Positions 25,631 to 37,092 of a stretch of DNA of 56,139 nt are shown here, in pieces; the first letter of the stretch is position 1, and each line of letters opens with the position of its first letter. This DNA is from Pseudomonas defluvii. GTDB taxonomy: Bacteria; Pseudomonadota; Gammaproteobacteria; Pseudomonadales; Pseudomonadaceae. The stretch is from the NCBI RefSeq assembly GCF_001695625.1, contig NZ_MBPN01000026.1, positions 1 to 56,139 on the forward strand. Direction: 5' to 3'. A program made the position numbers and the translations under genes. Below the pieces are notes generated by a model. That model was not told where the DNA came from, searched no databases, and was given only the letters and a program-made list of their open reading frames with translations.

Positions 25631-27553
25631 TCATACGTCGCGGGGTACGTGGGCCAGCGCATTGTCCTGCCGTATGCGACGCTGGTCGCCGAGACGGCGG
25701 GTCAAGCCGACACGGTCGAAATACTCGAGAATCTGAATACTGCGTTTACGGCCGATCCCCAGCACATCGCGAAAACGCACCACCTGCACACTCAGGTCCT
25801 CGGTAGCCACCTGCATGAGCATAGCCGCCATTTGTCGCACTGTGGCGTCCGGGTAAAACAGGTCGCGCACCACCTGATGAACCTGCCCCAAGCGCGCCAT
25901 CTTGCGTAACAGCAGCCGTACCGCGGCCTCCTCGCTGTGGGTTGCACGGGCCAGGTCACGCACCCAAGGCGGGTCGAAACCGGACGCCTGCACGTACGGC
26001 TGCAACTGCTCCCACAACGCCATGTCCGCGTCGCTCAGACGCGCCTGGTGTTCCGGCAGGTGCAACCAAGGCCCACTGCTGGCAAGTAACCCGGCGGCCA
26101 GCAGTTCCTCAATCAAGCTGATGAACACCGGGCGCTCCAACGGCAACGCCACGAAACGTCGCAAGCGGTCACGGTCAGGGCCTAGTTGATCCGGCTCCAG
26201 CGTATGAAACCGGGCCAATTGCACCAGCACCTCCTGCTTGAGCGCCTGCCAATGGGCTGTCGCGAACAACCGTGCGCCCTGGCGCGTGGCAACAACACTG
26301 ACGTCCTCAGGTAAACGCCAACTGCTGCGCAGGCGATTGAACTGACGCTCCAGTTGTTGCGGGTCAAGCCCGGTCGCACCCTGCGCAAGCAGGGCCGGCA
26401 GCGCCTGCTCCAGGCTCTCGGCCTCGGCCAGCGCGTGCAACTGCGCCAGCCGCGCCGGGCTGCGACGCTGCCTGGCCGGGGCAAAGGGGTCCAGCACCTT
26501 ACCGCCACCTAGGGTGCGCTGAGCGCGCTGGTCGCGCAGCACAAGGTGATCGCCATGCACGGCGTGCAATGGGGCGTTGAGCAGCAGTTGCGCGAACATG
26601 CGCCCACTAGGCGCCAGGTATTCCCCCTGCAACAGAGCGACCCTGGCAGTAACATCCTGGGTGCCAAGGTGCACATGCACCGAACTGAAATGCTCAAACT
26701 GGCGTGTTTCGCTGCCCAGCAACTGCAACTCGATATCCACACGCTGAGTCGTGGCATACAACCACTCGGCCAGTAGCCAATTACCTCGGTGAATCTGCTC
26801 GACCCCCAGGCGCTCGGCACTGATGTTCAAGGCCACCCGCTGCCCGGCCCATGCTTCGACTGCGGCCTGGTTCTGGGCATGCAGGCCACGCACGCGCACC
26901 GGTTTGCCGGCCCTGCCCAACAGCAACGTGTCACCCACCTGCACATGTCCGGCCAATGCCGTGCCGGTCACCACAATACCTGCGCCAGCGACGCTGAATG
27001 CGCGGTCGATGGCCAGGCGAAAACCTCCTGCACTGCTGCGCCGTTGAACGTCACGCTGCGCGTTCAACAGCGCCTGACGCAGTGCTTCGATACCGCTACC
27101 AGACACACTCGACACCACGAATTGAGCTGCGCCCGCATAAGGCCCTGGCGCCAGCAAGGTGCGCACCTCGCGCTGCACCTCCTGCACCCTGGCAGGCTCG
27201 ACGCGGTCACACTTGCTGATGACCACCAGCGCCCTGGGGATACCCAGCAGCTCGACAATCGCCAGATGCTCACGGGTCTGCGGCATCACCCCGTCGTCGG
27301 CCGCTACGACCAACAACACAAGGTCAATGCCGTGCGCCCCGGCGAGCATATTGTGGATAAACCGCTCATGCCCAGGTACATCAATAAAACCGGTCTGTTC
27401 GGCCCCCGCCTGCAACGACGCATAGCGATACCCCAGGTCGATGGTGATACCGCGTTCGCGCTCCTCCCGGCGACGATCACCTGCCTGCCCGGTCAATGCT
27501 TCCAGCAGCGCAGTCTTGCCATGATCGATATGCCCGGCCGTTCCGACAATCAC
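25631..27553 (-). CDS. selB: selenocysteine-specific elongation factor SelB
   Basis: The 640-residue factor begins [20 protein letters not shown] (G1) with [12 protein letters not shown] (G3) and SKCD (G4), the GTPase core of an EF-Tu-like factor. Two EF-Tu-like beta domains follow to about residue 340, and the C-terminal 300 residues are winged-helix domains that bind the SECIS hairpin (ending [15 protein letters not shown]). It brings Sec-tRNA to the UGA codon. The GTG start overlaps the selA stop by four bases. Confidence 0.97.
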   Translation of the reverse strand: MIVGTAGHIDHGKTALLEALTGQAGDRRREERERGITIDLGYRYASLQAGAEQTGFIDVPGHERFIHNMLAGAHGIDLVLLVVAADDGVMPQTREHLAIVELLGIPRALVVISKCDRVEPARVQEVQREVRTLLAPGPYAGAAQFVVSSVSGSGIEALRQALLNAQRDVQRRSSAGGFRLAIDRAFSVAGAGIVVTGTALAGHVQVGDTLLLGRAGKPVRVRGLHAQNQAAVEAWAGQRVALNISAERLGVEQIHRGNWLLAEWLYATTQRVDIELQLLGSETRQFEHFSSVHVHLGTQDVTARVALLQGEYLAPSGRMFAQLLLNAPLHAVHGDHLVLRDQRAQRTLGGGKVLDPFAPARQRRSPARLAQLHALAEAESLEQALPALLAQGATGLDPQQLERQFNRLRSSWRLPEDVSVVATRQGARLFATAHWQALKQEVLVQLARFHTLEPDQLGPDRDRLRRFVALPLERPVFISLIEELLAAGLLASSGPWLHLPEHQARLSDADMALWEQLQPYVQASGFDPPWVRDLARATHSEEAAVRLLLRKMARLGQVHQVVRDLFYPDATVRQMAAMLMQVATEDLSVQVVRFRDVLGIGRKRSIQILEYFDRVGLTRRLGDQRRIRQDNALAHVPRDV

Positions 27554-28980
27554 CTTGCCATCGCTCCCGGCCGCAGTTGCGGCAACTGCTCAAGCCAGCC
27601 TGCTTCGTCATCCAACTGGCGCAGGTCCATCCACAGCGCATCGTCATCAATGCGCCCAAGCACGGGTATCGGCAAGGCGCGCAAGGCCGCCTCCAGCGCG
27701 AGCAAGTGACGCCCGCGCAAACGCTTGGACGCTTGTGCGCGCACACACAGGGCGGCGCTGGGCAAGCGGGCCACAGGCTGACTGCCGCTGCCAATCATGC
27801 CGAGTGCGGGCTCCACACTGACCGTCCACAACTCACCCAGCGCGTGCGCCAGCACCGGTGCCAGACGCTCGGCTTGCGCCAGAATGTCGGCCTGAGGGCG
27901 GGTCAGCAGGCGAAGGCTGGGCAAGCGCTCAGCCAGGCGCTCAGGGTTGCGGTACAAGCCCAGCACAGCTTCCAGTGCAGCGAGAGTCAACTTATCCACA
28001 CGCAGGGCACGCTTGAGCGGGTTTTTCTTGATCCGTGCAATCAACGCCTTGCGGCCTACGATCAAGCCCGCCTGAGGCCCACCCAGCAGTTTGTCGCCGC
28101 TGAAGGTGACGATATCGGCCCCGTCAACCAAGGCCTGGCGAACCGTCGGCTCGGCGGGCAGCCCCCAGCGCGTCAGGTCCAGAAGGCTTCCACTGCCCAG
28201 GTCCTCCAACAGCGGCAGACCATGCCGGTGGGCCAGTTCCGCCAGCGCTTGGGTCGGTACCTGATGGGTGAACCCCTGGATGCTGTAATTACTGCAATGC
28301 ACGCGCATCAACAGGCCGCTGCGCGGGCCGATGGCGGCTTCATAGTCACGCGTATGCGTGCGGTTGGTTGTGCCCACTTCATGCAGTTTTACGCCAGCAC
28401 GCGCCATGATGTCGGGTATCCGAAAGGCGCCACCGATCTCGATCAACTCACCGCGTGAGATGATCCCCTCCTTGCGCGCCCCCAGACTGTTGAGTGCCAG
28501 CAACACCGCTGCTGCATTGTTGTTCACCACCGTGACGGCTTCAGCACCAGTCAGCTCAAGGATCAGGTCCTCGATCAAGTCATCGCGGTCGCCGCGCTTG
28601 CCGCTCTCCAGGTCAAACTCCAGGTTCAGTGGATAGCGCGCAGCCTGCTGCACTGCATGAATGGCTTCTTCCGGCAGCAGTGCTCGCCCCAGGTTGGTGT
28701 GCAACACCGTACCGGTCAGGTTGAACACCCGACGTACCTGGCTTTGATGCTGCACCGCCAAACGCTCACCCACCCTGCCAGCCAGCACCTCGGGTATCAG
28801 CTCAATGGCCTCCAACTGCCCCAGCCGAGCGGGTTCTCGCAGGTCATCGAGTACGTGCCGTAGAACACTGAGTAACGCCTCGCGCCCATAGCGCTCCGCC
28901 AACGGCTGGCAGGCCGGGCTACGCAACAGGCTATCGACGGAAGGAAGGCGCGCGGGCAGCGGGGCTAAACTGGAAGGCAT
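27550..28980 (-). CDS. selA: L-seryl-tRNA(Sec) selenium transferase SelA
   Basis: The 476-residue PLP enzyme turns Ser-tRNA(Sec) into Sec-tRNA(Sec) using selenophosphate. The N-terminal domain begins [11 protein letters not shown]; the PLP lysine lies in [37 protein letters not shown] and [15 protein letters not shown] are also typical. The ATG at 28980 is chosen because GGAG lies eight bases before it; ATG at 28998 is a possible alternative. It overlaps selB. Confidence 0.96.
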   Translation of the reverse strand: MPSSLAPLPARLPSVDSLLRSPACQPLAERYGREALLSVLRHVLDDLREPARLGQLEAIELIPEVLAGRVGERLAVQHQSQVRRVFNLTGTVLHTNLGRALLPEEAIHAVQQAARYPLNLEFDLESGKRGDRDDLIEDLILELTGAEAVTVVNNNAAAVLLALNSLGARKEGIISRGELIEIGGAFRIPDIMARAGVKLHEVGTTNRTHTRDYEAAIGPRSGLLMRVHCSNYSIQGFTHQVPTQALAELAHRHGLPLLEDLGSGSLLDLTRWGLPAEPTVRQALVDGADIVTFSGDKLLGGPQAGLIVGRKALIARIKKNPLKRALRVDKLTLAALEAVLGLYRNPERLAERLPSLRLLTRPQADILAQAERLAPVLAHALGELWTVSVEPALGMIGSGSQPVARLPSAALCVRAQASKRLRGRHLLALEAALRALPIPVLGRIDDDALWMDLRQLDDEAGWLEQLPQLRPGAMAR

Positions 28981-29072
28981 CAAAGACTCTCCGGTCATCG
29001 CGCTCTCGACGAACGGCAGCGGTCGACTCTGCCGACGAAGGGAGCCGGGAACCCTGAGTGTAGCCGCTGGGC

Positions 29073-29996
29073 TCAGTCCCCTCCTGGCGCCAGCAGCAGG
29101 TTCGGTGCCAGGCGCTGATACCCCTCCTGATCCAGACGCAAATCAAGGGCCAGGCTGGCCAGGTCGGCACTCAAGGCTTCCGCTTCAGCGTCATGCTCCA
29201 GATAGACCAGTTTCAAATAACTGTTACACCCCGCGCAGCACTCGGCACGCAGCGGTGCCTGGCCGGCAGGGTGGCGGTCATCCTCGAAACTGTAGTAACG
29301 CAGCCCCTTGCTCTGTTCGCAGTAGATGCATTTTACCCGTACCACATGCCACTCGCAGGCACACAAGGAACAGACCAGATAACGCAACCCATTGAATTTG
29401 CCCCGGTGGCGAATCACCCCGGCCATGGCCGGCGAGCCACAGGCCGGGCATTGCCTGAGGTTATCACCGGGCCCGAGTAGATCTTCCGGCAAACTCAATA
29501 ACCAGTGGCTCCAGGCCACTTGCAGCGCAGCACCGAGAAAGGGCACCAAGGCCGCCGGCAGCCCAGCGTACTGCCCGCCGAGCAAGGCCAATGCCCACAC
29601 CTTGCGCTGCCCGGGGCTGGCAGCGCGCAACTGTGCCAGTGCCGCACGCACAGGTTCCGAAGAGGCCTGATACTGCTGCAGCAATGCCTCCAGGTACGGC
29701 TGCCAATCGGCTTCGCGCACCAGGCTGTCTGCGGCTAGAGGTGGTAGACCGTGCTCAAGACACAGGCGGATGCGCTCAGGGTCTGGCGCGCAGATGCCCG
29801 GAGGCTGATCCAGCAAGCCTTGCTGGAGCTGACAAAGGCTGGCAGCAAAGCGCAGATAATCAGCCAGAGGATGCCCTGCAGCCATGTGCTCAAGACGCAC
29901 ACGGCGCAGGTCAAACAGGTTCGCAGGAGGCAAATGGATGAACGGCGGGGCACTCGCTGCCGCCTCGATATGGCCCGGTTCAAGTATCCTGCTCAA
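29073..29996 (-). CDS. fdhE: formate dehydrogenase accessory protein FdhE
   Basis: The 307-residue cytoplasmic protein has the four CXXC metal sites of Fdh[24 protein letters not shown] and CAGCNSYL. FdhE is needed for active respiratory formate dehydrogenase. A TTG at 29996 is chosen as start: AGGGG lies seven bases before it, and the protein then begins with a Ser-Arg-Ile-Leu segment as in P. putida FdhE. The longer frame to 30041 would overlap fdnI by 41 bases. The start is moderately sure. Confidence 0.9.
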   Translation of the reverse strand: MSRILEPGHIEAAASAPPFIHLPPANLFDLRRVRLEHMAAGHPLADYLRFAASLCQLQQGLLDQPPGICAPDPERIRLCLEHGLPPLAADSLVREADWQPYLEALLQQYQASSEPVRAALAQLRAASPGQRKVWALALLGGQYAGLPAALVPFLGAALQVAWSHWLLSLPEDLLGPGDNLRQCPACGSPAMAGVIRHRGKFNGLRYLVCSLCACEWHVVRVKCIYCEQSKGLRYYSFEDDRHPAGQAPLRAECCAGCNSYLKLVYLEHDAEAEALSADLASLALDLRLDQEGYQRLAPNLLLAPGGD

Positions 29997-30000
29997 GCCG

Positions 30001-30654
30001 TCACCCCTTCTTGCCGATGTGGCTGTCCGACCGATCTTCACCGGTCACGTCCCGAAACCATAGCCCATGGTGCTTTTTCGCCCAGGCACGGCTCACCCAA
30101 CCATGCACCATGGCACCGTTCGAGCCCTTGATCCAGATACCGGCATAGATATGCACGATGATGCTCAATACCAGCACGAATGCAGCCAATGCATGCAGCA
30201 GTGTCGCCAGACGAATACTGCCAATGCCGAAATACTGGCTGAAGTAGGCGCGCCAAATCACCACACCGCTGAGCAGCAACACCAGCATGCAAAGCAGCAA
30301 CGTCCAGAACAGTAGCTTCTGCCCGGCGTTGTACTTACCCACAGGCGGCACGCCCTGCTCTTCATTGCGCATCACCCGGTCGACCCGCCGGAGCCAGAGT
30401 CGATCATTCGCCGTGAGCATGTTCGCCCGCCAGAAACGTATTACCAGACCCAGGAACAACACAAACATCAGCACCCCCATAAAAGGGTGCAATATCCGCG
30501 TCCAGGGCCCGCCACCAAACAGATGGCTGAGCCAGAACAATGCAGGATGAAACAGCGCCAGCCCGGACAACGCCGCCATGAAGAACAGAATGGCCACCGC
30601 CCAGTGGTTGCTGCGCTCATTCGCGGTGTAACGCAGGATCGGTTTGTCTTTCAT
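30001..30654 (-). CDS. fdnI: formate dehydrogenase gamma subunit (cytochrome b556)
   Basis: A 217-residue membrane protein with four hydrophobic segments ([78 protein letters not shown]) and histidines positioned for haem b. It passes electrons from the beta subunit to quinone. It overlaps fdnH by four bases, and fdhE follows within four bases of its stop. Confidence 0.95.
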   Translation of the reverse strand: MKDKPILRYTANERSNHWAVAILFFMAALSGLALFHPALFWLSHLFGGGPWTRILHPFMGVLMFVLFLGLVIRFWRANMLTANDRLWLRRVDRVMRNEEQGVPPVGKYNAGQKLLFWTLLLCMLVLLLSGVVIWRAYFSQYFGIGSIRLATLLHALAAFVLVLSIIVHIYAGIWIKGSNGAMVHGWVSRAWAKKHHGLWFRDVTGEDRSDSHIGKKG

Positions 30655-31601
30655 GGCCGATCCTCCCCTTGTGCCCCGGGCTTGTTCGGGTCGAAGACAT
30701 GCACTGCCGGGTCAACCTCATGCACGCTGGGGTCCTTGCCAGCCGGATGCTCATCGTCCTCGATCCGCTGCGGGCCAATACGCACATAGTGGAAGAACCC
30801 CGCCAACACTGCCGCGCCCATGGCCAGCAACGCCAACGGCTTGCTGATGCCCTTCCACAAGCCAACCAAGGGGCTGATCACCGGTTGATTCGGCAGGCCA
30901 GCGTAGAGCTGAGGCTGATCGGCATGGTGCAGCACGTACATCACATGAGTACCACCAACACCGTCCGGATCGTACAAGCCAGCCTGTTCGAAACCGCGCG
31001 ACTTGAGATCGACGATGCGTTCGGCAGCATGCTCCTTCATGTCCGCCTTGCTACCAAAGACAATCGCACCGGTTGGGCAGGTTTTGACGCAAGCCGGCTC
31101 CAGCCCGACGGCGACCCGATCCGAACACAGGGTGCACTTGTAGGCCTTGTGGTCCTTCTGTGAGATCCGCGGAATATTGAACGGGCAGCCCGTGATGCAG
31201 TAACCACAGCCGATACAGTGATCCTGATTGAAGTCGACGATGCCATTGGCGTGCTGGATGATCGCCCCCGGGCTAGGACAGGCCTTCAGGCAACCCGGAT
31301 CGGCGCAGTGCATGCAACCGTCCTTGCGAATCAACCACTCCAGGTTACCCACCGTATTCTCATGTTCCGTGAAACGCATCAGGGTCCAGGTTTCGGCGCT
31401 CAGGTCCTGAGGATTGTCATAGGTGCCGAGGCTATGCCCAACGTCGTCACGCAACTCGTTCCATTCCGAGCACGCCACCTGGCAAGCCTTGCAGCCGATG
31501 CACTTGGACGTGTCGATCAGCTTCGCCACCTCCTCTTGCTGGCGCACCGAAGGCGGTAAGGTGGTGGTGGCTGAACGGGCAATAATGTCTTGGCTGGCCA
31601 T
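30651..31601 (-). CDS. fdnH: formate dehydrogenase beta subunit (Fe-S)
   Basis: The 316-residue electron-transfer subunit has four ferredoxin-type cysteine clusters ([46 protein letters not shown]...CVKTCP), consistent with four [4Fe-4S] centres, and a C-terminal membrane anchor ([19 protein letters not shown]). It links the periplasmic alpha subunit to the cytochrome subunit. Its ATG shares one base with the fdnG stop. Confidence 0.96.
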   Translation of the reverse strand: MASQDIIARSATTTLPPSVRQQEEVAKLIDTSKCIGCKACQVACSEWNELRDDVGHSLGTYDNPQDLSAETWTLMRFTEHENTVGNLEWLIRKDGCMHCADPGCLKACPSPGAIIQHANGIVDFNQDHCIGCGYCITGCPFNIPRISQKDHKAYKCTLCSDRVAVGLEPACVKTCPTGAIVFGSKADMKEHAAERIVDLKSRGFEQAGLYDPDGVGGTHVMYVLHHADQPQLYAGLPNQPVISPLVGLWKGISKPLALLAMGAAVLAGFFHYVRIGPQRIEDDEHPAGKDPSVHEVDPAVHVFDPNKPGAQGEDRP

Positions 31602-34600
31602 CAGATTTTCTCCAGGTTGACCAGGAACGACTTGGATTCCGGGGTCTGGGTATTACCGTCACCTAGGTACGGCACCAAGGTATTGGTCAGGTAGCCGTGA
31701 CGGGTGGCGCCGGTGAAGCCCCAGTGCAAGGGAATGCCGATTTGATGCACGGTCTGGTTGTTGACCTGCAGTGGACGGATCCGCTTGGTCACTACGGCCA
31801 CCGCCTCGATATGCCCTCGCTTGCAGGTCACCCGAACCCGATCCCCTGCGACAATGCCCTTCTCCTTGGCCAGTGCTTCGCCAATTTCAACGAACTGCTC
31901 TGGCTGCGTCACGGCGTTGATCGGGCAATGTTTGGTCCAGAAATGGAAGTGCTCGGTCAATCGGTAGCTGGTGGCGGCATAGGGGAAGTCCTTGGCCTGC
32001 CCCAGCGAGTCCCAGACCGAATCGAACACGCGTCCGGCCGGGTTGCTGGTCGCCTGCTTGTTGCCCGGGTGCAGCGGGTTGATGCCAATTGGCGTCTCGA
32101 ACGGTTCGTAGTGCTCGGGGAACGGGCCTTCGGCCATCTTGTCCAGCGCGAAGAAGCGCGCTACCCCTTCGGGGTTCATGATGAACGGGTTCATCCCCGC
32201 CTCTGGAGCGACATCCGCTTTGTAGTCCGGCACGTCGGTACCGCCCCAGGTCTTGCCGTTCCACCAGACCAGTCGCTTGTTCGGTGCCCAGGGCTTGCCT
32301 TGCAGATCAGCCGAGGCGCGGTTGTACAGAATCCTTCGGTTCATCGGCCAGGCCCATGCCCACCCCAGGTTCTGCTTCATGCCATAGGGATCGCTATTGT
32401 CACGCCGGGCCATCTGGTTGCCTTGCTCGGTCCAGCTGCCGCAGAAGATCCAGCAGCCCGAGGCGGTGCTACCGTCGTCCCTGAGCTGGGAGAACCCAGA
32501 CAGTTGTTGCCCCGCCTTGAACGTCATACCACTGGCGTCGGTGAAGTCGGCGGTGACATAGCCGTTGACCTCCTTGGCGATTTCTTCCGGCGACGGCTCA
32601 TCCGCTACCTTGTAAGGCCAGTTGAGCTTGAGTATCGGCTCTGCCCAGGCTCCGCCCTCGCGCTGGTAGCGCTCGCGCAAACGCAGGAACAGTTCGCTCA
32701 TGATCTTCACGTCGGTGCGTGACTGACCCGGGCCTTCGGCCCCCTTCCAGTGCCATTGCAGCCAGCGGCTGCTGTTGACCAACGAGCCGTCCTCCTCGGC
32801 AAAGCAGGTGGTCGGCAGGCGGATGACCTCGGTCTGGATATTGGCGGTTTCAACGTCGTTGTACGGCCCCACATTGCGCCAGAACTCAGATGTCTCGGTG
32901 GCCAACGGGTCCATTACCACCAGCCATTTGAGCTTGGCCAGCGACGCCATTACACGGTTCTTGTCCGGCAGCGCAGCAATCGGGTTGAAGCCCTGGCAGA
33001 AATAGCCATTGACCTGCCCCTTGGCCATCATGTCGAACATCTTCAGTACGTCGTAGCCGGGAACATCCAGCTTGGGCAGCCAGTCATAACCCCAGTGGTT
33101 TTCCGCTGTCGCATTGGCTCCGTACCAAGCTTTCATCAAGCTGACATGGAACTTGCCGTAGTTCTGCCAATAAGACATCTGCCCGGGACGCAAAGGCTTG
33201 AGCGCTCGCTTGGCGATGTAGGCGTCGTAATCCTGCTCGGCATCGGACGGCAGGGTCAGGTAGCCGGGCAACAGATTGGACAACAGGCCCAGGTCTGTCA
33301 GCCCCTGGATATTGGAATGCCCACGCAAGGCGTTGACACCGCCGCCAGGCATGCCGACGTTACCCAACAGCAACTGCACCATGGCCGCACTGCGAATGAT
33401 CTGCGAGCCAATCGAGTGCTGTGTCCAGCCCAGGGCATAGAGGATCGTCATGGTTTTGCCCGGCTGCGAGCAGGTGGCGATCTCTTCCCAGATCTTGCGC
33501 ATGCTGTCTTCCGGCATGCCGCAAATCTGGCTAGCCAAGGCCGGGGTATAACGGCTGTAGTGCTGCTTCATCAATTGGTAGACACAACGTGGGTTCTGCA
33601 GCGTTGGGTCGACCTTGGCAAAGCCATCCTCACCGATCTCATAGCCCCAGCCGGACTTGTCGGTATAAGTGCGTTTGGCTGCGTCGTAACCTGAAAACAG
33701 CCCGTCCTCGAAAGCGAAGCCGGCTTTTACGATGAACGAAACATCGGTGTAGTTACGCACGTACTCGTGCTGAATCTTGTCCTCAGTCAACAGGTAATTG
33801 ATCAACCCGCCCATGAAGGCAATATCACTGCCCGTGCGAATTGGAGCATAGTAATCCGCTACTGAGGCAGTACGGGTGAACCGTGGATCGACCACGATCA
33901 AACGAGCCTGGTTGTGCGCCTTGGCTTCGGTCACCCACTTGAAGCCACAAGGGTGGGCTTCAGCAGTATTACCGCCCATCACCAGAATCAGATTCGCGTT
34001 GGCGATATCGGTCCAGTGGTTGGTCATGGCTCCACGGCCATACGTCGGGGCAAGACTTGCCACCGTCGGGCCATGTCAGACACGTGCCTGGTTATCGAAC
34101 CCCAGCATGCCGAAACTGCGAACGACCTTATGGGTCATGTAACCGGCTTCGTTGGACGAAGCGGACGCGGCGAGGAAACCCACCGTCAGCCAGCGGTTGA
34201 CCGTCTGCCCCTGCGCATTCTTCTGCACAAAGTTGGCGTCACGGTCGGCCTTCATCAGGTCGGTAATGCGATCCAGTGCATCATCCCAGGAGATTCGCGT
34301 CCACTCACTGCTGCCCGGCTTGCGCACCTGTGGGTACTGCAACCGGCTAGGGCTGTGGATAAAGTCGAGCAAGCCCGCGCCTTTGGGGCACAACGTGCCG
34401 CGATTGACCGGGTGATCGGCGTCGCCTTCGATATGGATGATGTTCTGCGCGACATTCTTGGCTGCATCGCCCTGGCTGTACATGATCAGGCCGCAGCCGA
34501 CAGAACAGTAAGGGCAAGTGTTGCGGGTCTCGTGGGCGTGGGCCAGCTTGAAGTGGCGCACCTGCTCGGCGAAGGCCGGGGTCGGGGCCATTCCCAGCGC

Positions 34601-34666
34601 AGCCAGGCTTGAGCCTCCAAGGCCAATAGCGGCGACCTTGAAGAACTGACGACGGTTGAGGTCCAT
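31601..34666 (-). CDS. fdnG: selenocysteine-containing formate dehydrogenase alpha subunit
   Basis: Read as two open frames split by one UGA at 34076-34078, this is one 1021-residue protein with selenocysteine at 197. The residues around the UGA ([24 protein letters not shown]) match E. coli FdnG around Sec196. A Tat signal (RRQFFK, cleavage near AFA) sends it to the periplasm. A [4Fe-4S] motif (CPYCSVGC...LCPKG) and molybdopterin-family segments ([14 protein letters not shown]) follow. The enzyme oxidises formate and feeds quinone. SelA, SelB and tRNA-Sec are encoded in the same run. It is not a pseudogene. Confidence 0.95.
34034..34075 (-). promoter_or_regulatory. bacterial SECIS element in fdnG
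   Basis: Directly after the UGA the mRNA can fold with CAUGGCC pairing to GGCCGUG and an apical hairpin GGCAAGUCUUGCC (34049-34061). The E. coli fdnG element has almost the same apical hairpin (GCAAGUCUUGC). The apical AAGUCU region supplies the G-U that SelB recognises. Confidence 0.85.
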
Positions 34667-35049
34667 CGTGCACTCCTGATCAGGTTTGGGACGCCTGGAG
34701 AAATGCCAGGCATCTCTTGAGCGATCACAGTGGCGACGTTATGGCCATCGCCAGTTGATACTTTAGTCAAGATTGCCCACAGCGTAGTGAAACCGGATCG
34801 TCGGTGCCGATCCTAAGCAGACGAACGCCCGAATGAGCATCTCTCAGTTCTTTGGCGAACCATTGAACATCCCTGTGCTTTTTGAAAAAGCCGTCCTTCG
34901 TGTAAAGCGCATTGCTCGCCTTCACAGACAAAAAAGCCCTGATCTCCTCATGAAGATCAGGGCTTTTCCATTTTAAAACGTACTGCTTGGCCTATAAGGC
35001 GCCGGACCACACCACGCCTTGTGAAGCCATTGCATTCAACGTCTATCCA
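34667..35049. other. 383-base gap between ssb and fdnG
   Basis: No supported gene is seen here. It holds the ssb terminator (34931-34970), the presumed fdnG promoter, an imperfect palindrome around 34697-34715 (AGAAATGCC/GGCATCTCT) and TTGA-N8-TCAA at 34755-34770, whose spacing is wrong for an ANR box. I could not identify a convincing sigma70 promoter. Confidence 0.6.
34931..34970 (-). terminator. rho-independent terminator of ssb (bidirectional form)
   Basis: AAAAGCCCTGATCT pairs with AGATCAGGGCTTTT around an eight-base loop, with A/T runs on both sides. On the minus strand it ends in a run of T, so it should stop transcription from ssb before fdnG. Confidence 0.85.
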
Positions 35050-35559
35050 TTAGAACGGAATATCATCATCAAAGCTGTCGAAGTCCGGAGCCGGCTGTGG
35101 TGCTGGCTGCTGCGGAGCTGGACGCTGTGGTGCCTGCTGTGGGCGTGGCGCCTGCTGACGCGGGGCCTGGTTGTAGTTGTTACCACCACCCTGCGGAGCA
35201 CCGTCCTGGTTCTGCGGACGACCGCCGAGCAGCTGCATGGTGCCCTGCATGTCGACGATGATCTCGGTGGTGTAACGCTTGATGCCGTCTTTTTCCCACT
35301 CGCGGGTTTGCAGCTTGCCCTCGATGTAGACCTGGGAACCCTTACGCAGGTATTCGCCAGCGATCTCGGCAACCTTGCCGAACATCGATACGCGGTGCCA
35401 CTCGGTGCGCTCGACCTTCTGACCGGTTTGCTTGTCGGTCCACTGCTCGCTGGTCGCCAGGCTCAGGTTGGTCACGGCGTTACCGTTGGGCAGGTAGCGG
35501 ACTTCGGGATCCTGGCCGCAAGTACCGACCAATATGACTTTGTTAACCCCACGGGCCAT
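35050..35559 (-). CDS. ssb: single-stranded DNA-binding protein
   Basis: The 169-residue protein has an OB-fold domain (about 1-110: [48 protein letters not shown]), a flexible Gln/Pro-rich linker and the conserved acidic tail ending DDDIPF that recruits partner proteins. It lies nine bases after the MFS gene and 1.5 kb from divergent uvrA, the usual arrangement in Pseudomonas. Confidence 0.97.
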   Translation of the reverse strand: MARGVNKVILVGTCGQDPEVRYLPNGNAVTNLSLATSEQWTDKQTGQKVERTEWHRVSMFGKVAEIAGEYLRKGSQVYIEGKLQTREWEKDGIKRYTTEIIVDMQGTMQLLGGRPQNQDGAPQGGGNNYNQAPRQQAPRPQQAPQRPAPQQPAPQPAPDFDSFDDDIPF

Positions 35560-35568
35560 AACGTTCTC

Positions 35569-36963
35569 CTAGGCTTCGCACGCCGCGGATGCCGGATTGA
35601 CCAGGCGCTCCAGGGTCGAACGATCCAAAATTTTCGTATCCAGTTTGATATAGATGGCGGCTTCATCTGCCACCACCACTGCGTCGGTCACACCCGGGAC
35701 GGCCATAAGCCGCTCGGTCAGCCCCGCTTCACGGACGGCCTCGGCCGACAGCGGCATGCGCAGGCTGGTCACGTACGGCGGCTCACGCATGCCTACCGCA
35801 ACCACCCACCACAGGGCACAGAGCAACGCACATCCGAGGAAGACCATGCTCAAGCCACCGTGCTGGAACAACCAGCCACCGATAATTCCCCCTAGCGCGG
35901 CACCCAGGAACTGACTGGTGGAGTAAACCCCCATTGCAGTTCCCTTGCCACCGGCAGGCGACACCTTGCTTACCAGCGAAGGCAACGACGCCTCCAACAG
36001 GTTGAAGGCGGTGAAGAATATCACGGTGCCGATCACCAGTTCTTGCAAGTTGTCTGCCGATACCCAGAAGAATAGTTCAGTGAGCATCAATACACTCACA
36101 GCCCCGAGCAACACACGCTTCATCTTGCGCTTTTTTTCGCCGTAGATGATGAACGGAATCATTGCGAAGAATGAAATGAGCAGGGCCGTCAGGTACACCC
36201 ACCAGTGCTCCTCCTTCGGCAAGCCGCCACGCTCGACGAGCGCCAATGGCAAGGCCACGAAACTGGCCATCAGGATGGCGTGCAGAACAAAGATACCGAC
36301 ATCCAGACGCAACAGATCAGGGTGCCGCAAGGTCGGGCCAAGGGCCTGTTTCGCCACACCCGACTCACGGTGCTGCAAGGCGCCGTGGGAGGCTGGAACG
36401 ACGAACGCGATCAGCGCGATGCCGACAAGCGCCATCGCCGCTGTGGCCAGAAACAACCCCGACAAGCCAAAGGCCCGCGTCAGCAGGGGCCCTACCACCA
36501 TGGCCACCGCAAAGGACAAACCGATACTCATGCCAATCATGGCCATGGCCTTGGTTCGATGTTGCTCGCGGGTCAAATCCGACAGCAGCGCCATGACTGC
36601 CGCCGAAATAGCACCGGCGCCTTGCAGTACGCGCCCGGCAATCACGCCCCAAATGCTGTCGGCGTTGGCCGCCAACACACTCCCCAGGGCAAAGATGACC
36701 AGGCCCAGATAAATAACCGGACGCCGACCAATCCGATCGGAAATGATCCCGAACGGGATCTGCAGGAATGCCTGGGTCAGGCCATAGGCACCAATGGCCA
36801 GGCCAATCAGTGCCGGCGTGGCGCCGGCCAGGTCCATGCCATAGGTCGCCAGAACCGGCAACACCATGAACATGCCTAGCATACGGAATGCGAACACCAG
36901 TGCCAGGCCGCTTGCGGCGCGAGTCTCGCTACCACTCATGCGTTCGCTGTGGGGATCGTGCAT
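35569..36963 (-). CDS. MFS transporter, YajR-like, with C-terminal ferredoxin-like domain
   Basis: The 464-residue protein has twelve predicted membrane segments; the MFS motif A is [14 protein letters not shown]. After the last segment, about 70 residues (ASLRMP region then [29 protein letters not shown]) form a small beta-alpha domain like the YAM domain of E. coli YajR. The substrate is unknown. It is transcribed towards ssb, nine bases away, and is divergent from uvrA. A second ATG at 36939 is possible. Confidence 0.88.
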   Translation of the reverse strand: MHDPHSERMSGSETRAASGLALVFAFRMLGMFMVLPVLATYGMDLAGATPALIGLAIGAYGLTQAFLQIPFGIISDRIGRRPVIYLGLVIFALGSVLAANADSIWGVIAGRVLQGAGAISAAVMALLSDLTREQHRTKAMAMIGMSIGLSFAVAMVVGPLLTRAFGLSGLFLATAAMALVGIALIAFVVPASHGALQHRESGVAKQALGPTLRHPDLLRLDVGIFVLHAILMASFVALPLALVERGGLPKEEHWWVYLTALLISFFAMIPFIIYGEKKRKMKRVLLGAVSVLMLTELFFWVSADNLQELVIGTVIFFTAFNLLEASLPSLVSKVSPAGGKGTAMGVYSTSQFLGAALGGIIGGWLFQHGGLSMVFLGCALLCALWWVVAVGMREPPYVTSLRMPLSAEAVREAGLTERLMAVPGVTDAVVVADEAAIYIKLDTKILDRSTLERLVNPASAACEA

Positions 36964-37031
36964 GGATAAACCTCGTGTGAACCGGCGGCGATTCTACCAG
37001 CCCGATCGATTGTCAGCATATACGTGACGCT

Positions 37032-37061
37032 TTGCCGCGTGCTGGCATGCAGCCTTATACT
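37032..37061 (+). promoter_or_regulatory. candidate sigma70 promoter of uvrA
   Basis: TTGCCG (37032-37037) and TATACT (37056-37061) are separated by 18 bases, 31 bases before the uvrA start. I see no LexA-type CTG-N10-CAG palindrome around it. Confidence 0.5.
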
Positions 37062-37092
37062 CACCGGTTTATGCCCGCCAAGCGAGGCCGCA

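Noticed and set aside
34076..34078. Premature stop splitting fdnG into two genes or a pseudogene
   Set aside because: The position, flanking residues, SECIS hairpin and adjacent selA, selB and selC all show that the UGA encodes selenocysteine.
34755..34770. ANR box before fdnG (TTGA...TCAA)
   Set aside because: The spacing is eight bases instead of six, so it does not fit the FNR/ANR consensus.
36964..37092. LexA (SOS) box for uvrA
   Set aside because: No CTG-N10-CAG palindrome is present; only a short CTGGCATGCAG with wrong spacing is seen.
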